From contig CALKVR010000569.1 of NCBI GenBank assembly GCA_938004815.1, forward strand, positions 1 through 14,993: a stretch of DNA of 14,993 bases, given 5' to 3'. The notes below the pieces were generated by a model that was not told the DNA's origin, did no database searches, and worked only from the letters and a program-made list of their open reading frames with translations. Source of the DNA: an uncultured Polyangiaceae bacterium. Its GTDB lineage: Bacteria > Myxococcota_A > Polyangia > Polyangiales > Polyangiaceae. Every line of letters starts with the position of its first letter. The first letter of the stretch is position 1. The position numbers and the translations under genes were made by a program. Positions 6,427 through 13,414 of this stretch are shown here, one piece after another.

Positions 6427-7440
6427 GTGCGATGGACGGCCGTGGCGCTCGAGATCGCTTCCGAACGACCGTGCGACCGCGGCGCGATCGACGTGGTTCA
6501 TCTCGCCGCGTTCCCGTCCTCGGCAGAGGCAGATCTCGTGGCGGCCCTGCGCCGAGACGGCGATCTCCGAGTCTCGCTCGTCGCCACCGTCGACGGCGCG
6601 GTCGTGGGCCACGTCGCGATGAGCCCGATCCGAGTCGACGCCTCGCCGGCGCGAGCCCTCGGCCTCGCCCCCGTCGCGGTCTTGCCGGCCTACCAGCGCC
6701 GCGGCGTCGCGAGCGAGCTGATTCGACGTGCCCTCGACATGTGCAAAGCGGCCGCGGTCGCGTTCGTCGTCGTGCTGGGCGATCCGCAGTTCTACGAACG
6801 CTTTGGGTTCGCACCGGCGCGCCCGCTCGGGCTCGCAGACACCTTCGGGAGCGGGGACGCGTTTCAGTGCCTTTGGCTCGAGCGCGCCAAGCGGCCCCCC
6901 ACCGGCATGGCGCACTATGCCGCTGCGTTCGAGGCGCTGCGTGAAGCACCTGCGCCCGAGCCGTTGCCGCTCGCGATGATCTTCGCAGCCGGCGCGAACG
7001 GCGCGATCGGGCGGCGCGGAGCCCTGCCATGGGACTACCCAGCGGACCGCGCTTTCTTCGAGACCACGACGCGAGAGCACGCGGTCATCATGGGCCGCCG
7101 CACCTGGGAAGAGACCGGCCGGCCGCTCCCGGGGCGGCTCAACGTCGTCGTCACGCGGCACGCTCCGCGCGAGCCCGGCGTGCGGCACGCGCGCTCGCTC
7201 GACGAAGCGATCGCGGTGTGCCGGACCGAGGCCCGGGTGCCGTTCGTGATCGGTGGCGCGCGTCTCTTCGCCGAGGCCGAGCCGCTCGCGACGCGCATCT
7301 ACGAGACGGCGATACCCGAGTCACCCGACGACGCCGACACGTTCTTTCGCCGGCGAACGGATCGGTTCGCGACAGTCGCGACGTGGCGCGGCGAGATGGG
7401 CGAGGCGTACCGAATCTTGCGCGCTCAGTCGGCTGGCTGA
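6427..7440 (+). CDS. GNAT N-acetyltransferase fused to dihydrofolate reductase
   Basis: 337 aa in one uninterrupted frame. Residues about 8-170 are a YhbS-like GNAT domain: the AFPSSAEADLV start, GHVAMSPI strand, acetyl-CoA P-loop QRRGVA (90-95), FYERFGF (122-128) and the closing HYAAAFEAL. After a linker of about ten residues (REAPAPEPLP), residues 181-337 form a full dihydrofolate reductase: NGAIGRRGALPW (191-202), Asp207 in PAD (equivalent to E. coli Asp27), MGRRTWEETGRPLPGR (222-237) for NADPH binding, IGGA (275-278), YETAI with Thr294, DADTFF (302-307) and a YRIL end. DHFR reduces dihydrofolate to tetrahydrofolate; the GNAT substrate is unknown. GTG 6427 is taken; GTG 6442 is equally possible. 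An internal ATG at 6976 would cut into the first DHFR strand, so a separate DHFR gene is less likely. No thymidylate synthase lies nearby. Confidence 0.88.
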   Translation: MRWTAVALEIASERPCDRGAIDVVHLAAFPSSAEADLVAALRRDGDLRVSLVATVDGAVVGHVAMSPIRVDASPARALGLAPVAVLPAYQRRGVASELIRRALDMCKAAAVAFVVVLGDPQFYERFGFAPARPLGLADTFGSGDAFQCLWLERAKRPPTGMAHYAAAFEALREAPAPEPLPLAMIFAAGANGAIGRRGALPWDYPADRAFFETTTREHAVIMGRRTWEETGRPLPGRLNVVVTRHAPREPGVRHARSLDEAIAVCRTEARVPFVIGGARLFAEAEPLATRIYETAIPESPDDADTFFRRRTDRFATVATWRGEMGEAYRILRAQSAG

Positions 7441-7453
7441 GCTGTTCAACCGG

Positions 7454-7473
7454 AGCCGCCGCCGCGTGCGGCT
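7454..7473. terminator. GC-rich hairpin between convergent genes
   Basis: AGCCGC pairs perfectly with GCGGCT across an eight-base loop, in the 40 bp between the stops of the GNAT-DHFR gene (plus) and the downstream lipoprotein gene (minus). The position suits a bidirectional terminator, but there is no T-run on either side, so the call rests on position and pairing only. Confidence 0.35.
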
Positions 7474-7480
7474 GAGAAGC

Positions 7481-8026
7481 TCACTTGCACAGGAGGCGGC
7501 GGTTCATCATCAGGCCGTGGAGCATGTCGTGCAGGCGCTTCACGCCATCGGGGGCGGCGAGACACCCGCGACAAGTGTCGGCCCAGGTGATCGAGCCCAA
7601 GTGCCCCGGCGCCGAGAGCGAGCCACCGGTATCAGCTACGTACGTCTGGTGGGCCTTCAGGGCGGCGTGGACGTCCTGATCGCCGAACGTGTTCTCGACG
7701 TCTCGGCCGCTCCAGATGTTGCCATTGTCGGGCAGATCGTTATCGCACGTCGGGCCCGACTTCAGGGCGGTCCGCGTGGTGCGCGGCGGAATGAACGTCA
7801 TGCGGTCGCCCGCCTCTTCGTAGGTGAAGAGCGGCGCAGGTGACCCCGGCGCCGCCGAGGGCAGGCTAGCCGGGGGCGCGCTCGACCCGGGGGCGGCCGT
7901 CGCGGCCGCCGCGGCCGCCCGCTCGTGCGGCGGCAGCGCCGGCGCCGTCGAGGCGCGCTGAGACGGTGAAGGGGCCGGGGCAGTGCAGGCGGCGAGGGCT
8001 ACGGCGAGGGCGGCGGGCAATCGCAT
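7481..8026 (-). CDS. Small lipoprotein of unknown function
   Basis: 181 aa from ATG 8026. Residues 1-14 are a short signal with lipobox LAAC (Cys14). Residues about 15-66 are a low-complexity Ala/Pro/Ser linker, the usual tether of myxobacterial lipoproteins. The folded part, residues about 68-181, has no motif I can assign. It contains five cysteines (CDND, the CRGC pair and a C-terminal RRLLCK), a run TFGDQDVHAALKAHQTYVADTGG, and a C-terminal helix GVKRLHDMLHGLMMNRR. The CRGC pair could be a disulfide or a metal or heme ligand, but no CxxCH heme motif is present. It lies 46 bp downstream of the lamin-tail-like gene on the same strand, so it may be third in that transcription unit. The function is unknown. 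Confidence 0.75.
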   Translation of the reverse strand: MRLPAALAVALAACTAPAPSPSQRASTAPALPPHERAAAAAATAAPGSSAPPASLPSAAPGSPAPLFTYEEAGDRMTFIPPRTTRTALKSGPTCDNDLPDNGNIWSGRDVENTFGDQDVHAALKAHQTYVADTGGSLSAPGHLGSITWADTCRGCLAAPDGVKRLHDMLHGLMMNRRLLCK

Positions 8027-8072
8027 CTGCCCGCATGGTACGCGCGACGGGCGCAGATCTTGGCACCGGGCG

Positions 8073-8984
8073 CTACGGGCAGCCGCCGCCCGCGGGCGCG
8101 AACCCGTAGTGCTCGAGCGCGCTCCGCGGGTGCTGCGTGAAATAGTCCCACGGCAGAAACTCGGTCGCCTCCAGGCCGTTGAACGGCTCGAGGTTGCATC
8201 GACGAAGCACCTTGTCGGCCCAGTACGGGCCCGGGGGCCGCGACCCGACGACACCGAAGCCGTCGAGCACGCGATCGTGATCGGCGTAGAAGCTCCCGTC
8301 CTCGTCGAGGTCTTCGAACACGAGCAGGCGATCGTCGCCGTCGAAGAGCATGACCCCGGGGATCTCCTGCTCGCAGTGCGCGGTGATGTACGGGTGCGGA
8401 TCGAGCGTGGTGTGCGACATCGCGCGGCAGACGCCGAACACGTCACCGGGCGCGAGCTCGATCGGAGCGAGCTTGCGCGTCACCGTGCAGCTCGTGTCGG
8501 CGTTGCGAACGAGGCAGACGCCGACGCGTGACAGATCGATCGGCTCGAGCCCGCAGTTGTAGAGCTCGATGGCCTTGTTGTAATTGCCCATGCCCTCGAC
8601 GTACTCGGAGACGACGAGGCACGTGCCTGCGGGCGCGACGGTCACGGCGTCGTCGCGCAGCTTCGCGAGCGCCGACGGACCGACGTACGAGACGGCGTCG
8701 AGCTCGTCGATGTCATCGAACGGGTCGTCATCGGCCGTGCTCGGGGTGGCGTCGGCCCCGAGGCGGTGCGCGACGATGGCCTTGGCGGCGCGCGCGTCGA
8801 GCCCGACGTCGACGTCGAGCGCCTCGACGGTGGCGCCGTTCGCGACGTAGAGGATCGCCGTCACTTCGGCGGCGGTGAGCGCCTCGACTGCGCCCTCGGT
8901 CGACTCGTCCGGCGCGCCGACCTCGGTCGGCGAGCAAGCGACGGCGGTGAGCGTGGTCAGGAGCGCGAGCGCGAGGTTCTTCAT
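8073..8984 (-). CDS. Lipoprotein with helix-hairpin-helix-like region and lamin-tail-like domain
   Basis: 303 aa. Signal peptide with Cys17 (AVAC). Residues 35-113 resemble the ComEA/GspK-like helix-hairpin-helix region: VDVGLDARAAKAIVAHR, a DDDPFDDIDELDAV acidic loop and YVGPSALAKL. Residues about 121-303 fit a lamin-tail (LTD) domain: VVSEYVEGMGNYNKAIELYN at the start, then LSRVGV, PGDVFGVC, GDDRLLVFEDLDEDG and DRVLDGFGVVG. LTDs are beta-sandwich modules seen in secreted nucleases and surface proteins, where they help bind or anchor; no nuclease domain is present here. Seven cysteines lie in the LTD part, unusual for a cytoplasmic fold and consistent with export. It begins four bases after the stop of the P-domain gene, with only a weak ribosome site, so translation is probably coupled. 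Its N-terminal region is homologous in layout to that neighbour. Confidence 0.85.
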   Translation of the reverse strand: MKNLALALLTTLTAVACSPTEVGAPDESTEGAVEALTAAEVTAILYVANGATVEALDVDVGLDARAAKAIVAHRLGADATPSTADDDPFDDIDELDAVSYVGPSALAKLRDDAVTVAPAGTCLVVSEYVEGMGNYNKAIELYNCGLEPIDLSRVGVCLVRNADTSCTVTRKLAPIELAPGDVFGVCRAMSHTTLDPHPYITAHCEQEIPGVMLFDGDDRLLVFEDLDEDGSFYADHDRVLDGFGVVGSRPPGPYWADKVLRRCNLEPFNGLEATEFLPWDYFTQHPRSALEHYGFAPAGGGCP

Positions 8985-8988
8985 GGCG

Positions 8989-10080
8989 TCAGTCCCAACG
9001 GCTGGTGAGCTCGAGCGACCAGCCGCGGAGCACCCCGGCCTGGCCCGTCTGGGTGTCGACGACCGTGAGCGTCCACGTCCCGTTGACGCTGGAGTCGCGC
9101 TCCACGTCCCAGCCGCCGATCACGGTCGCGGCGCCGCCCGAGCCGACCGACCAGATCACGGCTTCGGCGCTGCTCGGCTGCGTGAGCACGACCGACAGCT
9201 GGGCGGGGCTCGGGTGATCGATGTCGAGGTGGACGATGACGTCCTCGGGCACGCTGGCGAGCCCCGTGACCTCGATCGATCGCGAAACGCCGGCCGGCGC
9301 GCCGTCGGGGATCGCGACGTCGGTGGTGTCGGTGAAGGTGCCCGCCATCCAGGCCGGCCGGCAGGTGCCGACCCCGCCGAGCGTCGTGCCCGAGCACACG
9401 AGATCAGCCGCGCACTCCAACGTCGCGGCGCACTCGCCACCATCAGGCGTCGTCCCGATGCTTCCGCCGCCCATGCTCGCCGACCAGAACGCCGCGCGCG
9501 CGCGGAGCGCCTCGAGCGCGGCGGGGCCGACCTGCGCCACCGCTCCCATTTGCGCGATCGACGTGTAGGGCCGGCCCGCGATCAGGTTCTGGGCGGCGGT
9601 CTTGTTGAGCGCGGCGTCGATATCGAGCTCGACGAGCGTGGCGCGCTCGACGCCCCACAGCACCGCCATGACCTGCTCCGACGAGAACGCGACGCCCTCC
9701 ACCGTCTCGGGTGCCGGCATCGCGTGCTCTACGGCCCAGGCGCGTAGACGCTCGAGCGCGGTCGCGGTCACGTAGGGGATCGCGTCGAGCTCCTCGAGCC
9801 CGTCGAACACGTCGTCGTCCGGCGACGGGTAGACACCATCGGGGCCGGCGCGGTGCGCGAGGATCTTCTGCGCGGCTCGCTTGTCGAGCGCGATCTCGAT
9901 GTCGAGGAGCTGGAGATCGGTCGACGGGTCGTTGACCACCGCGAGCACGAGCGCCTCTTCGCTCGCCGTGAGCTCGGCCACCGACGCCTCGGCGTCCTCG
10001 GCGTCCCCCATCTCTTGCGCGGGCACGCAGGCCGCCGCGAGGGTGAGGGCAGCGAAGCAGGCAGCGATTCGAGCGAACAT
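8989..10080 (-). CDS. Secreted protein with two helix-hairpin-helix-like repeats and a P/Homo B-like domain
   Basis: 363 aa from ATG 10080. Residues 1-18 are a signal ending in AAAC (Cys18), a tolerable lipobox. Residues 34-117 and 129-198 are two copies of a helix-hairpin-helix-like unit: IEIALDKRAAQKILAHR with PDDDVFDGLEELDAIPYV, then IDAALNKTAAQNLIAGR with AQVGPAALEAL. Residues 217-240 carry four cysteines (Cys217, 223, 229, 240). Residues about 247-361 match the proprotein-convertase P domain: SIEVTGLASVPEDVIVHLDI, HPSPAQLSVVLTQPSSAEAV and the closing NGTWTLTVVDTQTG...LRGWSLELTS. No protease domain is present, so the P domain is probably a beta-jelly-roll binding module here. It is first in a probable three-gene run and divergent from the enhancer-binding regulator. 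Confidence 0.85.
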   Translation of the reverse strand: MFARIAACFAALTLAAACVPAQEMGDAEDAEASVAELTASEEALVLAVVNDPSTDLQLLDIEIALDKRAAQKILAHRAGPDGVYPSPDDDVFDGLEELDAIPYVTATALERLRAWAVEHAMPAPETVEGVAFSSEQVMAVLWGVERATLVELDIDAALNKTAAQNLIAGRPYTSIAQMGAVAQVGPAALEALRARAAFWSASMGGGSIGTTPDGGECAATLECAADLVCSGTTLGGVGTCRPAWMAGTFTDTTDVAIPDGAPAGVSRSIEVTGLASVPEDVIVHLDIDHPSPAQLSVVLTQPSSAEAVIWSVGSGGAATVIGGWDVERDSSVNGTWTLTVVDTQTGQAGVLRGWSLELTSRWD

Positions 10081-10092
10081 CGGCGTCTCCTC
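10081..10092 (-). promoter_or_regulatory. Strong ribosome binding site of the P-domain gene
   Basis: On the minus strand GAGGAG stands six bases before ATG 10080. This decides for the 10080 start over in-frame codons further up (about 10116), which would also spoil the signal peptide. Confidence 0.75.
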
Positions 10093-10168
10093 GGCGCCCG
10101 CTAGAGCGAACGGCATGCCACGACAGGCGAGATGAAACTCGCGGGAGTGGAAGCAACAGGCGAGCGGG

Positions 10169-10197
10169 TTGTTGCATTAGTGCAAATTTCGTATCAT
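10169..10197 (+). promoter_or_regulatory. Sigma70-type promoter of the enhancer-binding regulator, possibly leaderless
   Basis: TTGTTG (10169-10174) and TATCAT (10192-10197) are separated by exactly 17 bp in a locally AT-rich patch, unusual in this GC-rich window. Transcription would start about 10203-10205, next to the GTG at 10206, leaving almost no leader. No Shine-Dalgarno precedes that GTG, in keeping with a leaderless message. Confidence 0.55.
10172..10185. promoter_or_regulatory. Palindromic operator candidate TTGCA-N4-TGCAA
   Basis: A perfect five-base inverted repeat (TTGCA TTAG TGCAA) overlaps the -35 box and the spacer of the promoter at 10169-10197. A dimeric regulator bound here would block or modulate transcription of the enhancer-binding gene. 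It also lies in the shared region with the divergent lipoprotein run. A TGCA core recurs at 10201 (ATGCAG). The binding protein is unknown; the Fis-type helix-turn-helix of the adjacent regulator is a candidate. Confidence 0.45.
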
Positions 10198-10205
10198 TTG
10201 ATGCA

Positions 10206-11705
10206 GTGACCATTTCAGAGGATGATCGCGCGCTCCACGCGGCGGAGATCGAGAGCCTCGAGCGGCGGATCCTCGACGTCGCGATGGAGCGCACGGGCGC
10301 GCGCGACGGCGCGATCTTCCTCTGGGACGCCAAGCAGAAGGGGCTCGTCATCGACTTTCACGTCGTCGATGGGCTCGTGGTGAACATCCCCGGCGTCCTC
10401 ATCCGTCGCCGGCGCGACGGGCGCCGCAACGGGATCGCGCTCTGGGTGCACCAGCAAGGCGTGCCCTACCTGTGCGACGACACGCGGATCGATCCCCACT
10501 ACGCGAGCTACTTCCAGGACGTGCTCTCGATCGCGGCGGTGCCGATCCGCTGGCAGAACGAGACGGTGGGTGTGATCAGCGTCTCGTCGCGCCGTACGTC
10601 TGCGTTCACGGCCGATCACCTCGCGGAGCTCGAGGCGCTCGCGTCCTCGAGCGCGAAGTTCCTCCGCCGCGCCCAGCTCTACCGCGCCACGAACGACGGT
10701 TCGGGGCGCCCGTTCTTGATCAAGGGCCTCTCTCCCGAATGGCTCCTCGTCGAGCGCCAGCTCGAGAACGTCGCGCCGACCGACGCGCCCGTGCTCATCC
10801 ATGGCGAGAGCGGCACCGGCAAAGAGCTCACGGCGCACGCGATCCATTTCAACAGCCGCCGCGCGAGCGGGCCGTTCGTCGCCGTCAACTGCGCCGCCAT
10901 CCCCGAGGCGCTCCTCGAGAGCACGCTCTTCGGCCATGTCCGCGGCGCGTTCACGGGCGCGACCGCCAACCGTATCGGTGAGCTCGAGCGCGCCCAAGGC
11001 GGCACGTTGTTCCTGGACGAGATCGGCGAGCTGCCCATGACGCTCCAGCCGAAGCTCCTCCGCGCGATGGAGTCGGGTGAGGTGCAGCCGGTCGGCGCGG
11101 ACGGCAAGCCGAGGCGCACCGACGTGCGGATCGTGTGCGCGACGAACCGCGACCTGCCCGAGATGGTGCGGGCGGGGCGGTTCCGTGACGATCTCTACTA
11201 CCGCGTCGCGGTCTTCACCCTCGAGCTGCCCCCTCTCCGCCGCTACAAGGACAACCTCGACGTGCTGGCCCAGGTGTTTGCCCAGCAGGCAGCGAAGCGG
11301 CACCACAAGGCGACGCCTCGCCTCTCGTCCGCGTTTCGGGCCCGGCTCGCCGCCTACGATTTTCCCGGCAACGTGCGCGAGCTGAAGAACGCGGTCGAGC
11401 ACGCGGTGATCATGTCGCCCGGCGGCGAGCTCACACCCGCGGATCTGCCGCGCTCGTTCCACGAAGCGGCGCCGCCCCGAGCCGCTTCCCCCGCGCGCGG
11501 CGCGCCGGCGCAGACCCTCGAAGAGCTGCGCGAGACCGTCCTCGGCCCCGCCGAGCGCGACTACCTGCGTGGCGTCTTGTCGGCGAGCGAAGGCAACGTC
11601 CGGCGCGCTGCCGAGATCGCCGGCGTGAACACGGTGACGATGTACCGACTCCTCAAGAAGCGCGGGCTCGAGGTGCGGCGCAGCGTCGCCGATCGCAGCC
11701 AGTAG
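10206..11705 (+). CDS. Sigma54-dependent transcriptional activator with GAF sensor, AAA+ and Fis-type HTH
   Basis: 499 aa. Residues about 12-155 form a GAF sensor (GARDGAIFLWDAKQKGLVIDFHV; later IAAVPIRWQNETVGVISVSS). Residues about 172-410 are the AAA+ sigma54-interaction domain with Walker A GESGTGKE (200-207), the sigma54-contacting loop GAFTGA (247-252), Walker B TLFLDEIG (267-274), FRDDLYYR (326-333) and FPGNVREL (386-393). A linker about 413-440 leads to a Fis-type helix-turn-helix (about 448-488; EGNVRRAAEIAGVNTVTMYRLLKKRGL). All ATPase and sigma54-contact motifs are intact. There is no receiver domain, so control is by a ligand of the GAF domain or by FHA/kinase-independent means. GTG 10206 keeps the first GAF helix; the next ATG would remove it. 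It is divergent from the HhH lipoprotein run, a possible target, although I saw no sigma54 promoter there. Confidence 0.94.
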   Translation: MTISEDDRALHAAEIESLERRILDVAMERTGARDGAIFLWDAKQKGLVIDFHVVDGLVVNIPGVLIRRRRDGRRNGIALWVHQQGVPYLCDDTRIDPHYASYFQDVLSIAAVPIRWQNETVGVISVSSRRTSAFTADHLAELEALASSSAKFLRRAQLYRATNDGSGRPFLIKGLSPEWLLVERQLENVAPTDAPVLIHGESGTGKELTAHAIHFNSRRASGPFVAVNCAAIPEALLESTLFGHVRGAFTGATANRIGELERAQGGTLFLDEIGELPMTLQPKLLRAMESGEVQPVGADGKPRRTDVRIVCATNRDLPEMVRAGRFRDDLYYRVAVFTLELPPLRRYKDNLDVLAQVFAQQAAKRHHKATPRLSSAFRARLAAYDFPGNVRELKNAVEHAVIMSPGGELTPADLPRSFHEAAPPRAASPARGAPAQTLEELRETVLGPAERDYLRGVLSASEGNVRRAAEIAGVNTVTMYRLLKKRGLEVRRSVADRSQ

Positions 11706-11722
11706 GACCCGGCGTTCGCGGG

Positions 11723-12370
11723 CTACCGGTTGCCTGGCTTCATCGCCACGAGGAACGCGACGATGTCCTCTGCTCCGACATCGGGGAACGACAGATCGAC
11801 GAAGCCCGCGCGCCGGACCTCTTCTTCCAGCTGGTCGCGGCGGTAGACGGAGACGTAGGGCGCCTTGCCGATCCAGCGCATCACCGGGAGGATCGCGCCG
11901 TAGGGGACCCAGCTGTCGCCGAGGCAGGCGTTCGACGAGATGAAGAAGCCACCCGGCTTGAGCAGACGAAAAATGCGGGCGAGGGTCGCGTCTCGATCGC
12001 GGACGAGGTGAAGCAGGCTGTAGGCGAGGATTCCGTCGAGGCTCGCGTCCTCGAACGCACCGCAGCTCTCGAGGTCGCCGACGTGGAAGCTCACGTTCGT
12101 CGCGCCCTGGGCGGTCGCCTTTTGCTCGGCGATGCGAACCATCTCGCTCGACACATCGAGCCCGTGCACGTGCGCGGCGCTGCCGCGGAGGCGCAGCGCG
12201 AGCGACCCCGTGCCGCAGCCGACGTCGAGCACCGCGTCGGTCGGTCGCATCCGCGCCTTGGTGATCTCGATCTTGCGATCGAAGGACGCGGGGTTGGCGA
12301 CAGGCCGCGCGGCGTACTTGTCGGCGATTCCATCCCAGAACTTGGCGTCGGTTGACATCGTCATGGTCAT
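11723..12370 (-). CDS. Class I SAM-dependent methyltransferase
   Basis: 215 aa. Motif I VLDVGCGTGS (47-56) binds S-adenosylmethionine; the acidic residue ending strand 2 is Asp72 (GLDVSSEM), motif II-like HVGDLES is at 96-102, and the LLKPGGFF signature follows at 136-143. An FWDGIADKYAARP opening is common in UbiE/Methyltransf_11-type enzymes. The substrate is not predictable; no membrane segment is evident, so the enzyme is probably soluble. Three in-frame ATGs (12370, 12364, 12358) lie close together; the first is used, though 12358 (MSTDAKFW) is as plausible. It begins nine bases after the LysR stop and is almost certainly co-transcribed with it. It is convergent with the enhancer-binding gene, with only 17 bp between their stops and no clear terminator. 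Confidence 0.92.
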   Translation of the reverse strand: MTMTMSTDAKFWDGIADKYAARPVANPASFDRKIEITKARMRPTDAVLDVGCGTGSLALRLRGSAAHVHGLDVSSEMVRIAEQKATAQGATNVSFHVGDLESCGAFEDASLDGILAYSLLHLVRDRDATLARIFRLLKPGGFFISSNACLGDSWVPYGAILPVMRWIGKAPYVSVYRRDQLEEEVRRAGFVDLSFPDVGAEDIVAFLVAMKPGNR

Positions 12371-12379
12371 AGCCCCGTC

Positions 12380-13327
12380 TTAACGACGACCCGCGCCCCG
12401 CGCTTGGTCCGCAGGCGGAACGGTCGGGTGCACATCCGAACCGAGGCCACCCTCGAACCAGGCGGCGTGCTGCTCGAACACGCGGGCGATCGCCTGCTTG
12501 ACCGCGCGGACCCGCGCATTCTCTCGGAGATCCGGGTGGATGAGGAGCCAAAGGTCGGCGAGGTGACGCAGGTCGGGCCGCGCCAGGCGGCGCAGCGCGG
12601 GCTCGCGGTCGCCCGCGTAGGTCGGGAGCATCACGATGCCGTGCCCCTCACAGGCCGCACGCACCATCAGATCGAGCGAAGCGAACACCCCGTGGGGAGG
12701 CACGTGCGGATAGCTGGAGCCGGCAATCAGCTCTCGCATGATCTTTCGATCCTCGAAGCCCGCCCACCGGGGGCTCGTGCCCGGCAGCTCCGGATCCAGG
12801 CGCGCCGCGTGGTCGATCGCGACGTAGCTGGCCAGGATCAAGGGCGCCACCTTGCGACCGACGAGGTGATCGGGCGGCTGCGCGCCGACCCCGAGCACGC
12901 GCACCGCGATGTCCGCCTCGCGCTTCGAGAGGTCGAAGAGACGCCCGTCCATGATGAAGCCGAGCTCGATGCCTGGGTGCGCCGCGCACAACTTGCCGAG
13001 CTGACCGATCAAGAGCCCCGCGACGTACGGATCGCCACACGTGATCGAGACGTAGCCCTCGAGCCGCTCGTCCTGACCCACGATGCCGCGCTCGAGCGAC
13101 GCCATCTCGCTCTCGATGCGTTCGGCGCCCGGCAGCATCTGTCGCCCCGCCTCGGTGAGCGTGTAGCCGTCTCGGTTGCGATCGAACAGACGAACGCCGA
13201 GGCCGTCCTCCAGGCTCTCGACCCGGCGGAGCACGGTCGAGTGGCTGACGCCGAGGGCGCCGCCAGCGGCCCGCACCGAGCCGAGGCGCGCCAGCGCCAA
13301 GAAGTGCCGGACGTCGTCCCAGTCCAC
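12380..13327 (-). CDS. LysR-family transcriptional regulator
   Basis: 315 aa, normal for the family. Residues 1-60 form the winged helix-turn-helix (DWDDVRHFLALARLGSVRAA, HSTVLRRVESLEDGLGVRLFDR, GYTLTEAG). Residues about 90-290 are the periplasmic-binding-like effector domain (GYVSITCGDPYVAGLL, ELGFIMDGRLFDLSKREADIAVRV, ACEGHGIVMLP). The variant opening MDWDDVRHFLAL resembles LysR proteins of the subgroup often paired with small metabolic enzymes. The start is GTG 13327, with no evident Shine-Dalgarno. The effector is unknown. The gene is divergent (87 bp) from a DUF899 gene and precedes the methyltransferase gene, so by the usual LysR rule it may control one or both. Confidence 0.93.
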   Translation of the reverse strand: MDWDDVRHFLALARLGSVRAAGGALGVSHSTVLRRVESLEDGLGVRLFDRNRDGYTLTEAGRQMLPGAERIESEMASLERGIVGQDERLEGYVSITCGDPYVAGLLIGQLGKLCAAHPGIELGFIMDGRLFDLSKREADIAVRVLGVGAQPPDHLVGRKVAPLILASYVAIDHAARLDPELPGTSPRWAGFEDRKIMRELIAGSSYPHVPPHGVFASLDLMVRAACEGHGIVMLPTYAGDREPALRRLARPDLRHLADLWLLIHPDLRENARVRAVKQAIARVFEQHAAWFEGGLGSDVHPTVPPADQARGAGRR

Positions 13328-13414
13328 GGATTGGGCGTATCACTTTTCGCGTTCTCGGGCGCGCCCCTCGACGCCGCACTTGACGGCGACGCTCGGAGGC
13401 GAAACGTCACCGGC

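Noticed and set aside
10081..10205. Sigma54 (-24/-12) promoter for the HhH lipoprotein run
   Set aside because: No TGGCAC-N5-TTGC-like element with correct GG/GC spacing was found by eye in the intergenic region.
10215..12551. Minus-strand open frame of 778 codons
   Set aside because: It covers the antisense of the enhancer-binding gene and part of the methyltransferase and LysR genes; it is low-complexity and lacks motifs, whereas the other frames hold complete catalytic motifs.
12404..13414. Long plus-strand open frame upstream of the DUF899 gene
   Set aside because: It is antisense to the LysR gene, rich in Arg/His/Ala with no domain, and joins the DUF899 frame only because GC-rich DNA lacks stops. 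The real start is ATG 13415.
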